A stretch of DNA of 64,000 bases from Meghimatium bilineatum. Its lineage: Eukaryota; Mollusca; Gastropoda; Stylommatophora; Philomycidae. The DNA is taken from the NCBI GenBank assembly GCA_034231615.1, contig CM067309.1:36793750-36857749 (forward strand), written 5' to 3'. The notes below the pieces were generated by a model, which searched no databases, was not told where the DNA came from, and saw only the letters and a list, made by a program, of their open reading frames with translations. Position numbers and translations under genes: made by a program. Below, in pieces: positions 39,901-47,546 of the stretch (the stretch's first letter is position 1; every line of letters begins with the position of its first letter).

Positions 39901-40655
39901 GGTCCAACAAGCTATTCAGCAGGATGTAGTCCAGAGAACAGATAATGTGTTGTGTCGCTGTTTTATTCGTGCAAATGGCCAGACACATCTAACTTTGGCA
40001 GTGTTTTGATAATGAGAGATTCCTGAGTGGAGTCAAAGTTTCTAGTACTTGATAATATATTTGTGATTTGTTTGGATGTTATTAACATTTTTTTTCATTG
40101 ATATTACTGTTGGTTATCCTATGATCTTTTTAACTATGATGTTTGTTTGTTTGTTTTGCGTTTTCTCCATTGTAACCATCACGGATATCCGTGCGATTTC
40201 CGCCGGGATCGTGATTACGTTGTGCCACCGTTATGCGCCTTGTAGGCCTAGCACATCCGACTTCGGCATGACTATGATATTTTTAACTATGTTCTATGAC
40301 CTTTGTTAGCTATGGTCTTTGTAACTATGATATTTTTAACTGATATTTTTAACTATCATATTTTTAACCATGTTCTATGATCTTTTTTAACTACTGGTAT
40401 GATCCTTTTAATTATGATCTTTGTAATCATGATTTTTTAAAACTTTTGAAATATCTACAGATATTTAACTCCGCTGTGGAAGAGTCAACTGATGACTCAC
40501 CCCTGAAGAAAGAGAAAAAGGAACAGCTAACAAAATCTCAAAAAAGAAGAATGTTTGATCGTTTTGGGGCAACAACTGAACGTCCACGAGGGTGGGACTG
40601 GGTAGATATCATTAAACATCTCTCACAAACCGGCGGTCAGAATTCCGAGTCGTAA
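30844..40655 (+). CDS. RWDD4: RWD domain-containing protein 4 (RWDD4), five coding exons, N-terminus missing
   Basis: Joined exons are 30844-30924, 32519-32628, 36344-36389, 39013-39120 and 40461-40655. They give about 179 residues with compatible phases and AG/GT borders. The order follows the family: an N-terminal EELEVLKSIYDGD motif typical of RWD domains, a core with FIVEISWPSNYPEELP, a helix ending in MTFSLFEWVKDN, a basic Lys-rich segment, and the conserved C-terminal RGWDWVDIIKHLS motif. Vertebrate RWDD4 is about 188 residues, so only roughly the first eight residues are unseen. RWD domains are ubiquitin-conjugating-like folds used for protein interaction; the cellular role of RWDD4 itself is poorly known. 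The introns are loaded with SINE-A, SINE-B and LINE insertions, and exon 3 is followed by degenerate tandem copies of itself. Identification is confident; the start exon is not found. Confidence 0.93.
31005..31200 (-). mobile_element. LINE L-d C-terminal fragment
   Basis: GATTAGAAACAAGCATCACA, GCACTGGGGGCATTCCCATA and CTCAGTGTCCCAGTCAG parallel 24755-24880. The coding frame is broken. It lies in RWDD4 intron a-b. Confidence 0.6.
31306..31634 (+). mobile_element. LINE L-e 3' end with (GAT)n tail
   Basis: It encodes WLLNTITKRKLRLFGHIKRH, NCLERQIMEERVPEKRKGRP, WTDNIK and TTFWKEYNH, and ends in GATGATGATGATGATGATGA at 31614-31633. One in-frame stop replaces a W/R codon. Confidence 0.88.
31635..32300 (+). 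mobile_element. LINE L-a RNase H and C-terminus with (GAA)n tail
   Basis: It encodes RTHAYITEWQQKLL, the RNase H end LIPSQCGIPGNKKADQLAKD, then VVILRLRTGYNRLRSHM, stop and frameshift, and a Cys/His stretch. The 3' end AGATATAGATATGTTTCAAG, TGAACAAAAGAAGAAGAAG resembles the tail of SINE-A and SINE-B. Confidence 0.85.
32301..32345 (+). mobile_element. LINE L-b 3'-tail fragment
   Basis: TCAATGGTTTTGGATCAAAG, AGCATGAGCCAATGGGCTGC, TAGATCAG matches the L-b end at 35565-35610. It is joined directly to the L-a tail. Another tail piece in reverse lies at 32372-32406 (GGTTGGTTTATTGCTGATCC). Confidence 0.55.
32519..32628 (+). CDS. RWDD4: RWDD4 coding exon b (RWD core)
   Basis: The acceptor is preceded by a T-run and CTGCCAG, and the donor is GTAAGT at 32629. 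The exon encodes FGEDGNNKSFIVEISWPSNY and then a Pro-containing turn, the hallmark RWD strand and YP turn. It ends in phase 2, and the split Leu codon is completed by the first base of the next exon. A truncated reverse SINE-B sits only about 30 bp beyond the donor. Confidence 0.92.
32652..32742 (-). mobile_element. SINE-B 3' part
   Basis: CTTCTTCTTCTGCGTTCGTTG to GCAGAATGTGTTGTGTCACTG. Its remaining 5' part is probably 33010-33172. Confidence 0.7.
33010..33172 (-). mobile_element. SINE-B 5' part
   Basis: ACCTTTGCGCCGACACATAC, GGGTCACTTTTACCCTAC and ATGCATGAAAAGTAAACAG to CCCCTTTCAGCCTGGCAA. Possibly the other half of the copy at 32652, split by about 270 bp of unassigned sequence. Confidence 0.65.
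33378..33638 (+). mobile_element. SINE-B, old
   Basis: All landmarks are present but decayed: TCAGGGCATGAAATAAGAGC, AAAGAATAGCAATGG, GATGAAGCCGAGTGTATC, CTGTAAACCATGTCA and TCCAGACTATTTTCTGCTAA. Confidence 0.7.
33868..34225 (-). mobile_element. SINE-F, longer copy
   Basis: Matches 18929-19216 block by block: GGTTGTTTGCTGATCCAGTG, CACCCCGGGACAGAGCCAGA, GAAGGTAGGTTTCAACC and AGATAGGGTTCACTGTGCTC. It has a 12-bp extra segment near 34040 and continues to about 34225. Confidence 0.7.
34335..34475. mobile_element. Element G, partial copy
   Basis: ACCTCAATATAACGGCATAT, CATCCACTAAGGTTTTCTGT, TGCATGGGTGGTATGTCTAG, TGGGCCATTGGTGAGACCCA match 49610-49695, where a full element with TSD is present. Confidence 0.7.
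34740..35625 (+). mobile_element. LINE L-b 3' end: RNase H domain and C-terminus
   Basis: An open frame of about 250 codons (34791-35582) encodes an RNase H domain lacking only its first strands: SNYEAEITALEIAL (catalytic Glu), NIVIFTDSMSALQALE (Asp), then WITGHSNTPGNDKADRLAKR (His and last Asp). A zinc-knuckle-like C-terminus follows, GCRLCTHPYETVDHHLFECP. The 3' UTR is short: GGGCATGAGCCCATGGACCA, CTGGATCAGCAACCAACC, ending in (AACC)n. The 5' end is cut at about 34740, where the frame is broken. It sits in RWDD4 intron b-c and contributes nothing to that gene. Confidence 0.9.
35790..35935 (-). mobile_element. SINE-A
   Basis: Reverse copy without (CTT)n tail, from TATTCTCAAACTCCTGCTGG to CATCCATCTTCTGCAGG. 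Confidence 0.85.
36344..36389 (+). CDS. RWDD4: RWDD4 coding exon c (46-bp exon, founder of a tandem array)
   Basis: The acceptor is TGTCCACAG and the donor GTAAGTTAG. One base completes the Leu codon, then LAEVKESIKDSLLQQ follows. Aligned by eye with vertebrate RWDD4, one copy fills the gap between exons b and d without insertion, so the downstream copies of this exon are not needed for a normal protein. Confidence 0.88.
36492..36791 (-). mobile_element. LINE L-a 3' end with 12-bp TSD, inside the exon array
   Basis: TTTACAACAGAT at 36480-36491 and 36792-36803. The minus strand encodes QVIILRLRTGQNRLRSHMYT, KFKIGNTAMCTCGQAAQSAK and HILQECSEHE through to TELQI, an intact frame of about 90 codons. 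The tail is TTCAAGTGAACGAAAGAAGAAG. Confidence 0.93.
36888..37155 (+). mobile_element. SINE-B, old
   Basis: GTGTGTTGTCTAGCTTGAAAG to ATCTGCAAACACAGAAGAAG, with landmarks in order. The GGAGTTTGAGAACGAACG part of the tail is lost. Confidence 0.8.
37174..37275 (+). mobile_element. LINE fragment (post-RT motif)
   Basis: VKSVLLYASETWSTTEGTSR, KLQIFINKYLS is the SVLLYGSETW motif region of non-LTR retrotransposons. Both ends are missing. Confidence 0.7.
37320..37513 (+). mobile_element. SINE-B, 5'-truncated
   Basis: From GGCTATGGGCTGTCCCATCC to GAACGAACGAAGAAGAAG. Close to the consensus, so relatively young. Confidence 0.88.
37530..37765 (-). mobile_element. SINE-B, reverse, tail-to-tail with the previous copy
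   Basis: CTCTGTTCATTCTTAAACTCC to TAGTTATCTTCTACGAAATG, interrupted by a C14 run at 37699. Confidence 0.75.
37766..38290. other. RWDD4 intron, nothing recognised
   Basis: No exon and no repeat shared with the rest of the window was seen. Confidence 0.35.
38293..38392 (+). mobile_element. SINE-A 3' part
   Basis: CATCCTGCTGGAAATCTAGT to GAGTTTGAGAACATACTC. The 5' 60 bp are absent. Confidence 0.8.
38446..38575 (-). mobile_element. SINE-A
   Basis: Reverse copy from TTGTTCTCAAACTCCCATAG to AACACAACCAACTTC, with a 12-bp deletion near the tail. It is followed by a SINE-B tail remnant at 38580-38640 in the plus direction. Confidence 0.82.
38803..38952 (-). mobile_element. SINE-A
   Basis: Near-consensus reverse copy. 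ACATTTTATATT and ACATTTTATTT at its two borders look like the target duplication. Only 60 bp upstream of RWDD4 exon d. Confidence 0.88.
39013..39120 (+). CDS. RWDD4: RWDD4 coding exon d
   Basis: The exon follows a CTTTCTTTAG acceptor and is bounded by a GTGAGT donor at 39121. It has 36 codons, phase 0, beginning ATDLIGMSMTFSLFEWVKDN, which corresponds to the conserved last helix of the RWD domain. SINE-A copies flank it on both sides, at 38.8 and 39.3 kb. Confidence 0.92.
39261..39415 (-). mobile_element. SINE-A
   Basis: CTTTTTCAGCGTTCATTCTC to CATCTGTCTTTGGCGG, full length. Confidence 0.88.
39540..39583 (+). repeat. tRNA-like SINE head, split by SINE-B
   Basis: GGTAGCCGAGGTAGCTTAAT, GGTTAGTATGCTGACC reads like a tRNA A-box region and continues as TTATATGAATT after the SINE-B. 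A related head on the minus strand is at 44455-44490. Confidence 0.45.
39580..39840 (+). mobile_element. SINE-B with 12-bp TSD
   Basis: AGTATGCTGACC at about 39568-39579 and 39840-39851. Near-consensus copy with a small deletion (AAAGGGGAGC missing) and a (GAA)n tail. Confidence 0.92.
39855..39998 (-). mobile_element. SINE-A, decayed
   Basis: GAATTCTAAAACTTCCACCG to CACATCTAACTTTGGCAG. Confidence 0.78.
40141..40268 (-). mobile_element. SINE-D with (AAAC)n tail
   Basis: GTTTGTTTGTTTTGCG, CATCACGGATATCCGTGCGA, TTTCCGCCGGGATCGTGATT, ACGTTGTGCCACCG, CATCCGACTTCGGCATG. CTATGAT at both ends is a short duplication. An internal palindrome ACGGATATCCGT is present. Confidence 0.8.
40461..40655 (+). 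CDS. RWDD4: RWDD4 terminal coding exon
   Basis: The acceptor is ATATCTACAG. The exon has 64 codons and a TAA stop. It starts with an acidic linker, then a KKEKKEQLTKSQKRRM basic stretch (possible nuclear localisation signal), then RPRGWDWVDIIKHLSQTG, the most conserved part of the family C-terminus. No clear AATAAA is seen before a LINE fragment begins near 40815, so the 3' UTR is either short or runs into the LINE. Confidence 0.93.
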   Translation: MFNSAVEESTDDSPLKKEKKEQLTKSQKRRMFDRFGATTERPRGWDWVDIIKHLSQTGGQNSES

Positions 40656-40814
40656 ACACGACTGCATCAAGCATCATGTGACAGTGTGTATGTGTGAGGT
40701 TAAGATTAGTCTGTGTTGTGAAGTCTTTGTAGAATGTGTTGTGTATGTTCTTGTCTCTTTCTTTTTCTTTCATTATCTTAGAGGGGGATAGATGAAGATC
40801 ACAATGTTTAATTC

Positions 40815-41276
40815 CTGTGTGTTCCCTGTACAAACCTACGGATGCGAAAGCTGGATACTAGAGTCATAGAAAAAAGTGTCTCAGGCCATAGAAAAAAAGA
40901 CTAGATAATTTTGAGAATAAATGTCTATGAAAAATCCTGAACATAGATAGGAACAACTTTGACACAAATGAATCAATAAGAGACATATCCAAACAAGAAT
41001 ATGTGTCAACTATTAATAGAAGAACACGTTGGCAGTAATTAGGTCATGTACTTAGATCATACGAGAATAGACTTACACACGGAGCTCTGTCATGGTCTGC
41101 GACAGGAAAACGAAAACATGGAAGACCCAGGACAACACTTCAAAGAACAATCAAGAATGAGGCAATGACAATGGGTCTTAACACTACCCAAGAACTATAA
41201 GAACTTGCAGCGAAACGCGCGACATGGAAAAACATGACTTCTGCTCCATGTGCCGCCATTGGCACCAAAGGAACAA
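40815..41276 (+). mobile_element. LINE L-f 3' end
   Basis: It encodes FENKCLKILNID-like, WQLGHVLRSYENRL, KRKHGRPRTTLQRTIKNEAM, ELAAKRATWKNMTSAPCAA, with stops. The family shares GRPRxTLQRTI and the AALCAAYG-like end with 46.5 and 52.9 kb. It begins about 160 bp after the RWDD4 stop. Confidence 0.82.
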
Positions 41277-41396
41277 ACTGACTAACTAAATCTCAGAGGG
41301 TCATTAAACAACAGTCCTTAAGCAGCCAAGTTCTACACAACTCCATCAAACTCTCCACCAGGTTCAGATTTTGTTAATGTCTCCTTTTATCTCTAG

Positions 41397-41650
41397 TCCA
41401 TGTGTGTTGCTGTGGCCCAATAGACGAGCAAAGATAGTAACACTGTGACTACTTACCATGCATGTTGTAACTCTGGTTCGACGTAAGAGGTTTTCAGATG
41501 AGATTGGCTGTCATATCCTATAAGTGAAAGTGATCAAAAGTCATGCTGAAGTCGGATGTGTCAGGCCGAAAGGTGCAGATACCACTGTCAAGCTGCAAAC
41601 CATGACACAGTGCATTGTGTTTTCTGGACTACATCCTGCTAATCAGCAGG
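41397..41650 (+). mobile_element. SINE-B
   Basis: GTGTGTTGCTGTGGCCCAAT to ATCCTGCTAATCAGCAGGA, lacking the GAACGC tail. It abuts a reverse SINE-B, forming a long inverted repeat. Confidence 0.82.
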
Positions 41651-41878
41651 ATTTGTTCTCAAACTCTGCAGATTAGCAGAATGTCGTGCGGAGAACACAA
41701 TGTATTGTTTCATGGTTTACAGATTTGCTGCGATATCTGCGCCTTTCTGCATGACATATCAAACTTCAGCTTGACTTCTGGGTCACTTTGACCCTATATG
41801 GAATGGGACAGCCAACTCCATCCCATAACCTTCTCAGTCACCTCTTGTGAAATGAATGCAGAATAAAAGTGTTGCATT
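41651..41878 (-). mobile_element. SINE-B, reverse, joined tail-to-tail
   Basis: TTGTTCTCAAACTCTGCAG to TGCAGAATAAAAGTGTTGCA, in the order expected of a reverse copy. Confidence 0.82.
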
Positions 41879-41895
41879 TTATTTTATTTTTTTCA

Positions 41896-42056
41896 TGTGC
41901 ATTCGTTCTCATATTCCTACAAAAGGACATAGTCCGGAGAACACAATGCATTGTTTAATGGTTTACAGCTTTTCTGCGATATCTGCACCTTTCAGCCCGA
42001 CTTCAGCACGAGCAGTGTTGCTATACTTTGCTCCCCTTTCAGACCGGGCAACACGC
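41896..42056 (-). mobile_element. SINE-B with internal deletion
   Basis: GTGCATTCGTTCTCATATTCC to GACTTCAGCACGAGCAGTGT, then GCTCCCCTTTCAGACCGGGC. About 110 bp between core and 5' end are missing. Confidence 0.8.
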
Positions 42057-42280
42057 TAAAGTGTGTGCTATATAATCAAATTAAATTCACGTCTTCGGTT
42101 GAAAAAAGTGTTTTTCACCATTATCAACACATTTTTAAATTTAAAAAACCTAAGTACCATACTAAATTTTTTTCCATGTAAAAATATGATCATTTTGGAT
42201 TCATCAGCATTTCCATCGGATTGCTCTGTTATTGTAGATTATAATAACCATTGGAAAATATGAGTACAGTACAGTCAATT

Positions 42281-42531
42281 TGGTACTGTTCAAGTAGACG
42301 CCGCCACATGTTTAATTATTCACTTGTCTGTGTTTGTAAATTTCATATTCATCAATTAATAATTGAAATATGTAATTTATTTTGGTTAGGGTTAGTTATG
42401 TAAAATACAACTATCCTAACCCTAACCCTAAAATAAATTAATATTTAAATTATTAAATAATGAATATTGAGTTTATAAACACAGACAAGGGAAATAACTC
42501 GACTATGTGGTGGCGTCTACTTGTACTGTAC
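42281..42531. mobile_element. Foldback MITE with telomere-like arms, copy 1
   Basis: The outer arms TGGTACTGTTCAAGTAGACG and, inverted, GGTACAGTACAAGTAGACGC pair. Inner arms (TTGTCTGTGTTTGTAAA) also pair. The centre is GGTTAGGGTTAGTTATGTAA and CTAACCCTAACCCTAAAATA. The arms total about 120 bp each. Confidence 0.75.
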
Positions 42532-42761
42532 CGTCAATTTTTGTGTTATGTTGTTCCTCTGGCTTGTATTCTTACACATGTGCTGCCTTGTACATACATA
42601 TTAATTGATATAATAAAGAAATTGAAGATTATTGAACATTTTCCCTTAGTTTTAGATTGTTTTGTTTCATATAATAATTTCTTTTGGTGTTAATCAAACT
42701 TAATCTTGTTATGTCTGAGTGGAGTATAAGAGTTCAATGAAGTTTTTCCACCCCGTTCTTC

Positions 42762-42862
42762 TTACCCATGTGTTGCCAGGGTCCAGAAAGAAGACTAGTA
42801 ACCTGGCCTTTGTCCATGCATGTCATAGGAGGTGACTAAGGAGGTTGGGTGTGAGGTAGACC
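42762..42862 (+). mobile_element. SINE-B 5' fragment
   Basis: CCATGTGTTGCCAGGGTCCAG to GGAGGTGACTAAGGAGGTTG. Confidence 0.6.
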
Positions 42863-42929
42863 TATGACATTGTCAAGACAAGTCTGTCAAAGAACATGCT
42901 TTACATACATAATATGCCCCCTTTTACTA

Positions 42930-43530
42930 ATGGATGCATGGGAATTAGATGTGGTTTATTTGTTGATAATGAAGTGGTGCATGGGCTCATACCCTTTGGT
43001 CCAATGACATTGTGTGATATATACATGTATTTGTAAGCCATTGTTTTGTTCCAAATAAGGTGTTCCATTGTTTTGTTCCAAATAAGGTCTTCCATTGTTT
43101 TGTTCCAAATAAGATCTTCCATTGTTTTGTTCCATATAAGGTGTTCCATTGTTTTGTTCCAAATAAGGTGTTCCATATAAAGTGTTCCATAGATCTGGCC
43201 TTGAAAGGAGAAGCATTTTTCTAATATCCAGAACGGGACATTTAAAAAAAAAAGATGGTGGATAACAGTTTTGCAAGAATAAGTAGACAGTAAGCTCCCT
43301 GGGAGTATGTTGTGTTCTGTTCACAGTAAGTTCACTGGGAGTATGTTGTGGTTGTATTCTGTTCAGGTGATTACTAAGCTGTTGTTGTTGTGTGCGAAGT
43401 TGAATGTTGGTACTCTGGTTTCTACTTCCCAAGAGTAGTTGTATATTTAGTGTAAGTATATACCAAAAGTGCCAAAGAATATCCAACAAAGAGGAGAGGG
43501 TGGCAGTAGCACAGATAAGATGTGGTAACA
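42930..43530 (-). mobile_element. LINE L-b 3' end carrying an internal minisatellite
   Basis: The minus strand retains QLSNHLNRIQPQHTP, FFKCPVLDIRKMLLLSRPDL, WNTLYGTPY, then repeated LEQNNG units and the end QIHVYITQCHWTKGYEP. It corresponds to LINE L-b at 35340-35590 with insertions. Confidence 0.82.
43036..43190 (-). repeat. 28-bp minisatellite inside the LINE L-b coding end
   Basis: The unit CCATTGTTTTGTTCCAAATA, AGGTGTT, five to six copies, expands the segment that in the intact LINE codes for YGTKQ (TATATGGAACAAAACAA). Confidence 0.9.
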
Positions 43531-43935
43531 AGGATAAGATAAAAATATGTTACTTTTAGAAAAAGCTAATAAATATAAATCATAAATTTAAACAATTTAA
43601 AAAAAAAAGACTTATTCTACTTTGTGGCCACACAATGGAGCCTTTTGTTAAACAACGTAACGCAAATACAATTAGTCAATAAAAGAATGTGTATATTGCT
43701 TCCAAGGTGAAACTAACAATTTGATTTCCCCTGCCTCATAAACGGAGGACTTTCTATGCTTTTGGCAACCCCTAACAAGGCTCCTAAGCGCAGTGCACAG
43801 GGTGAATGCCCTTCTTTTCTGCCCTATAGGCCACTGACCAGAAGGTCAATATTGTCTTTGGGATTTAGTGGGTTTGGAGTAACATTTGAAGTCTGGACAC
43901 TGGCTACATTCTGCTGTAAGTTGATTTCTTTAATA

Positions 43936-44030
43936 ATTCTTCATTCTCAAACTCCTGCTAGTTGGCAGGATATAGTCAGGAGAATGGAATGTGTTGTGTC
44001 ATGGTTTGCAGCTTGTCATGGTTTACAGCG
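43936..44030 (-). mobile_element. SINE-B 3' part
   Basis: TTCTTCATTCTCAAACTCC to TCATGGTTTACAGCG. An 18-bp segment (GTCATGGTTTGCAGCTT) is duplicated. Confidence 0.7.
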
Positions 44031-44319
44031 TAATTTGACAAATTATTGAATTGGGGGGGGGGGGGGTGTTTTCCAGCAGAGTGTTTTTCATAACCGGAAG
44101 TCTCCAACTCTCAGATGCATGCAGGCTTTTAGAAGAAACTGAACTGTATAACGTATGCCATATCATGAAGAAAATGATGGTTACCTGATACAGCTCTGAT
44201 GGACAAGCTCTACGGAACTGACTGGTGACTATAGTAAAAATGTTAAAATTAACCTTAACATTAACCTTAACATTTATTAATGCCATAGGAGTGTGAGATG
44301 TTGGCGATGTCACATTTCA

Positions 44320-44492
44320 GTGGCATCTCCTCTCCCTAGCAGTCTTTACTTCCCGGATTAATCTGGTACCCAATTAAGGCTGGGTTGATATGGGAGCTGT
44401 TGTGATCGGAAAAAAATTTCTGCCTCAACTGGGGGACCACTCATATATGAAGCCAGTACGCTAACCACTGCGCTACGCTGCCCCTGGTGACT
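44320..44492 (-). mobile_element. tRNA-derived SINE
   Basis: On the minus strand GGGGCAGCGTAGCGCAGTGG, TTAGCGTACTGG is a clear tRNA-like A-box head. A degenerate B box (GAGTGGTCCCCCAG) follows 35 bp later. The body runs through GTTGTGATATGGGAG-like sequence to CGGGAAGTAAAGACTGC. Confidence 0.65.
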
Positions 44493-44609
44493 ATAGTATA
44501 GTTGATTGAAGAAATCGATGATGGTGTGTGACTCCGGCTGGAGAACGAGGAAAAAGAAGAAACATGTTCAGAATGAGTAAAAGTGTATAGGGACCAAACC
44601 CGAAATAAA

Positions 44610-44796
44610 GGAATGACGAAAACGGATGTGCTGGACCTCGGACGTCCTGACCACAAGTGGCCAACCAGGGTGCAAATAATCACAGTTTTACTGTGGAACT
44701 TGCAGCACAACGTACTTCATGCTCCCTGGCGGAAATCATACGGAATATTCGTTGTGGTTATTTGAGAGCGAACGCTGAAGAAGAAGAAGAAGAAGT
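44610..44796 (+). mobile_element. SINE-D variant with (GAA)n tail
   Basis: It begins ACGAAAACGGATGTGCTGGA and contains GCACAACGTACTTCATGCTC, CCTGGCGGAAATCATACGG, AATATTCGTTGTGG, but ends GAGCGAACGCTGAAGAAGAAG like SINE-A and SINE-B. About 60 extra bp lie between core halves. Confidence 0.78.
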
Positions 44797-44847
44797 AAAA
44801 GTGTATTTGCAAAGATGAAATTCTGTGCGGCTTTCACAAGAAAAAAT

Positions 44848-45440
44848 CCTCATTATATAATCATGCCATCTACTATGAGTTTTCTGTTGGGGAGTGGGTG
44901 GTCTGGTGGACCACTAGTGAGACCGTCAGAAGAAATCCTCATTATATAATCATGCCATCTACTATGAGTTTTCTGTTGGGGAGTGGGTGGTCTGGTGGAC
45001 CACTAGTGAGACCGTCAGAAGAAATCCTCATTATATAATCATGCCATCTACTATGAGTTTTCTGCGGGGGAGTTGGTGGACCACTGGTGAGACCGTCAGA
45101 AGAAATCCTCATTATATAATCATGCCATCTACTATGAGTTTTCTGTTGGGGAGTGGGTGGTCTGGTGGACCACTAGTGAGACCGTCAGAAGAAATCCTCA
45201 TTATATAATCATGCCATCTACTATGAGTTTTCTGTTGGGGAGTGGGTGGTCTGGTGGACCACTAGTGAGACCGTCAGAAGAAATCCTCATTATATAATCA
45301 TGCCATCTACTATGAGTTTTCTGCGGGGGAGTTGGTGGACCACTGGTGAGACCGTCAGAAGAAATCCTCATTATATAATCATGCCATCTACTACGAGTTT
45401 TCTGTTGGGGAGTGGGTGGTCTGGTGAACCACTGATGAGA
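44848..45440. repeat. 86-bp tandem array from element G, about 7 copies
   Basis: The unit is GAAATCCTCATTATATAATC, ATGCCATCTACTATGAGTTT, TCTGTTGGGGAGTGGGTGGT, CTGGTGGACCACTAGTGAGA, CCGTCA. It resembles the 3' part of element G (CATCTACTAAGGTTTCTGTT, GCATGGGTGGT, ATTGGTGAGACCC). A shorter 77-bp variant (GGGGGAGTTGGTGG) recurs every third copy, giving a three-unit higher-order repeat. Confidence 0.9.
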
Positions 45441-45650
45441 CTGTCAGAGCTTGGTTGGTGTGGTGAGGTGCTGGTGAGACAGTCAGAGCTTGGTTGGTGT
45501 GGTGAGGTGCTGGTGAGACAGTCAGAGCTTGGTTGGTGTGGTGAGGTGCTGGTGAGACAGTCAGAGCTTGGTTGGTGTGGTGAGGTGCTGGTGAGACAGT
45601 CAGACCTTGGTTGGTGTGGTGAGGTGCTGGTGAGACAGTCAGAGCTTGGG
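45440..45650. repeat. 39-bp tandem array, about 5 copies
   Basis: The unit GCTTGGTTGGTGTGGTGAGG, TGCTGGTGAGACAGTCAGA directly continues the 86-bp array and shares GGTGAGAC-GTCAGA with it, so it is a secondary expansion. Confidence 0.92.
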
Positions 45651-45671
45651 AATCATCATCTTATAACTGAT

Positions 45672-45935
45672 AGAACACAATTTTAGAATATCACAGTTTT
45701 AGAATATCACAGTTTTAGAACATCACAGTTTTAGATTCTCAAAGTTTTAGAATATCACAGTTTTAGAATATCACAGTTTTAGATTCTCTCAGTTTTAGAA
45801 TATCACAATTTTAGAATATCACAGTTTTAGATCTCACAGTTTTAGATCTCACAGTTTTAGATTCTCACAGCTTTAGAATATCACAATTTTAGAATATCAC
45901 AGTTTTAGATCTCACAGTTTTAGATTATCATTTTA
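45672..45935. repeat. About 16-bp tandem array
   Basis: AATATCACAGTTTTAG repeated about 17 times, with variants GATTCTCA and GATCTCA. Confidence 0.9.
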
Positions 45936-46465
45936 AAAAATCGCTTTTCTGTCGTGTTTTCTCATAATTTATTTCATTGCTTTTGCTTCCTGTCTTATGT
46001 ATCTGTACTGAATAACCTTTTGCGGTTTGACCTGATGTCACTGACCTTCTTATATTGTGGTAAGTCCAAGTGGATTTTAACGTACATCTATCATATTAAG
46101 TGTTTGTTGCTTTAGCCTGCATTGTGCTTGAAGTCTGAACTCCTGGCAGGAAGCGAAGTAGAAAGGAGACTGTTGACCTTTTACACGTGAACCTAAGTGG
46201 GGTCTGAGGATGGATGATAAATAAGTCAGGTGCTTGTTTCGTTAAATTTCTGCGTTGTTGTTTTTAAATGGCAAGCTCTTTTATGTTTAGTATTTTTATG
46301 TTTGGATAGGAGTGGATACAATCTGTAATTAGTAGTGGGCACCTTTCCAGATTATATTATTATGGTGCCATAAATATAATATAGGATCCATAACAAGGAT
46401 GACGTACAACGCACATCTTACGTAGTAGGCTGCTTTCCGTCTTTCCAGATGATAGTATTATTCTA
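45936..46465. other. Nothing recognised
   Basis: AT-rich intergenic sequence without exon or repeat signature. Confidence 0.35.
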
Positions 46466-46735
46466 GTTATGTTATGTTCCTCCAGGGCCATAGGCGACGC
46501 ATAGGGCAGAAACCATAGCTTTCCATTTCTGTCTTTGTGTTGCCAGGTCTTTCAATTCTTGCGTGTTGTTTAGGTTCATTGACATGCCTTCTCTATTAAT
46601 GGTTCTTCGTAGAGTATCTCTAGGTCTCCCTCTTCTTCTTACTCCAGGTGGCACCCATTATAGTGACTGATGGGGAATTCTTAGGCTGTTCATTCTGAGA
46701 ACATGGCCGATGTAAGTCCAACGCCTTTGTCTAAT
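46466..46735 (-). mobile_element. LINE L-f 3' end
   Basis: The minus strand encodes TYIGHVLRMNSLRIP, then VPPGVRRRGRPRDTLRRTIN and DLATQRQKWKAMVSALCVAY, ending GGAACATAACATAAC. About 95 percent identical to 52.9 kb. Confidence 0.9.
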
Positions 46736-47226
46736 GAAGGAAGATATATATAGGTTTGTTTGCTTTCCTCTCTTATAGTAGTGTTAGATTTAAAGTCACC
46801 CCACTTAACGTTCAGAATTAATTAACAGTATTGTAGTGCCATGAGAAATATAATCTATGATCCATGGCGATACTTGATGCAATTCACAAGATCAATCGGA
46901 GCCACAAAGTGTCTTCCACATTATGTACAAGGAATTGCAGTCCCTCTTGTATCATCGTGTGCTGCTGTGCACCTTCACTTTTTCATTTGTCTTTATGCCA
47001 TTCCTGATTTCCCCCTCCATGCAACACAATCCATGGCATCGTGTTCCCATGATTCTGTATAAAAGCCTGTATCATGCATATCACATTGACATACGACTAT
47101 ACAGAAGTAGAGGTCAACCGTGAAACATTTTTCCAGACTAATTCTCCATGTCCGAATCTATGGCGGCTTGGTATGTATGTAGGCCCTAATGGGAAACAAG
47201 AACGAAAACCATCTTCGATCATAGTA

Positions 47227-47227
<1 letters not shown>

Positions 47228-47317
<90 letters not shown>
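47228..47317. repeat. (TA)n microsatellite
   Basis: About 45 repeats followed by CACACACA. It creates Ile/Tyr open frames on both strands. Confidence 0.95.
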
Positions 47318-47324
<7 letters not shown>

Positions 47325-47328
47325 TATC

Positions 47329-47450
47329 ACCCGTATAGCATCCGGGGGCCTGGACTTCTAGTTCAGGGTTCAAAGAATAAGGTCACTGTCTTCTTTCCAG
47401 GCATGTCATAGGAAGCAACTAAGGGAAGTTGGGGGATATGTTGACAACCT
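47329..47450 (+). mobile_element. SINE-B 5' fragment, decayed
   Basis: GGGGGCCTGGACTTCTAG, GGTTCAAAGAATAAGG, CCAGGCATGTCATAGGAAG and CAACTAAGGGAAGTTGGGG. Confidence 0.5.
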
Positions 47451-47546
47451 GTCACTTGTGATGAAGAAGTCATTGTTGCTGCTTGGCTTGTCTCAATTTC
47501 TTACTTTCGTCTTCTCTTAAATGATCCCTATAGATGATAGAGAGAT

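Noticed and set aside
42386..42432. Interstitial telomere
   Set aside because: Only two or three TTAGGG units on each side of a palindrome centre, and the same structure recurs at 54.1 kb; it is a MITE.
47097..47373. Ile/Tyr-rich frames on both strands
   Set aside because: (TA)n microsatellite; the same applies at 3881-3932.
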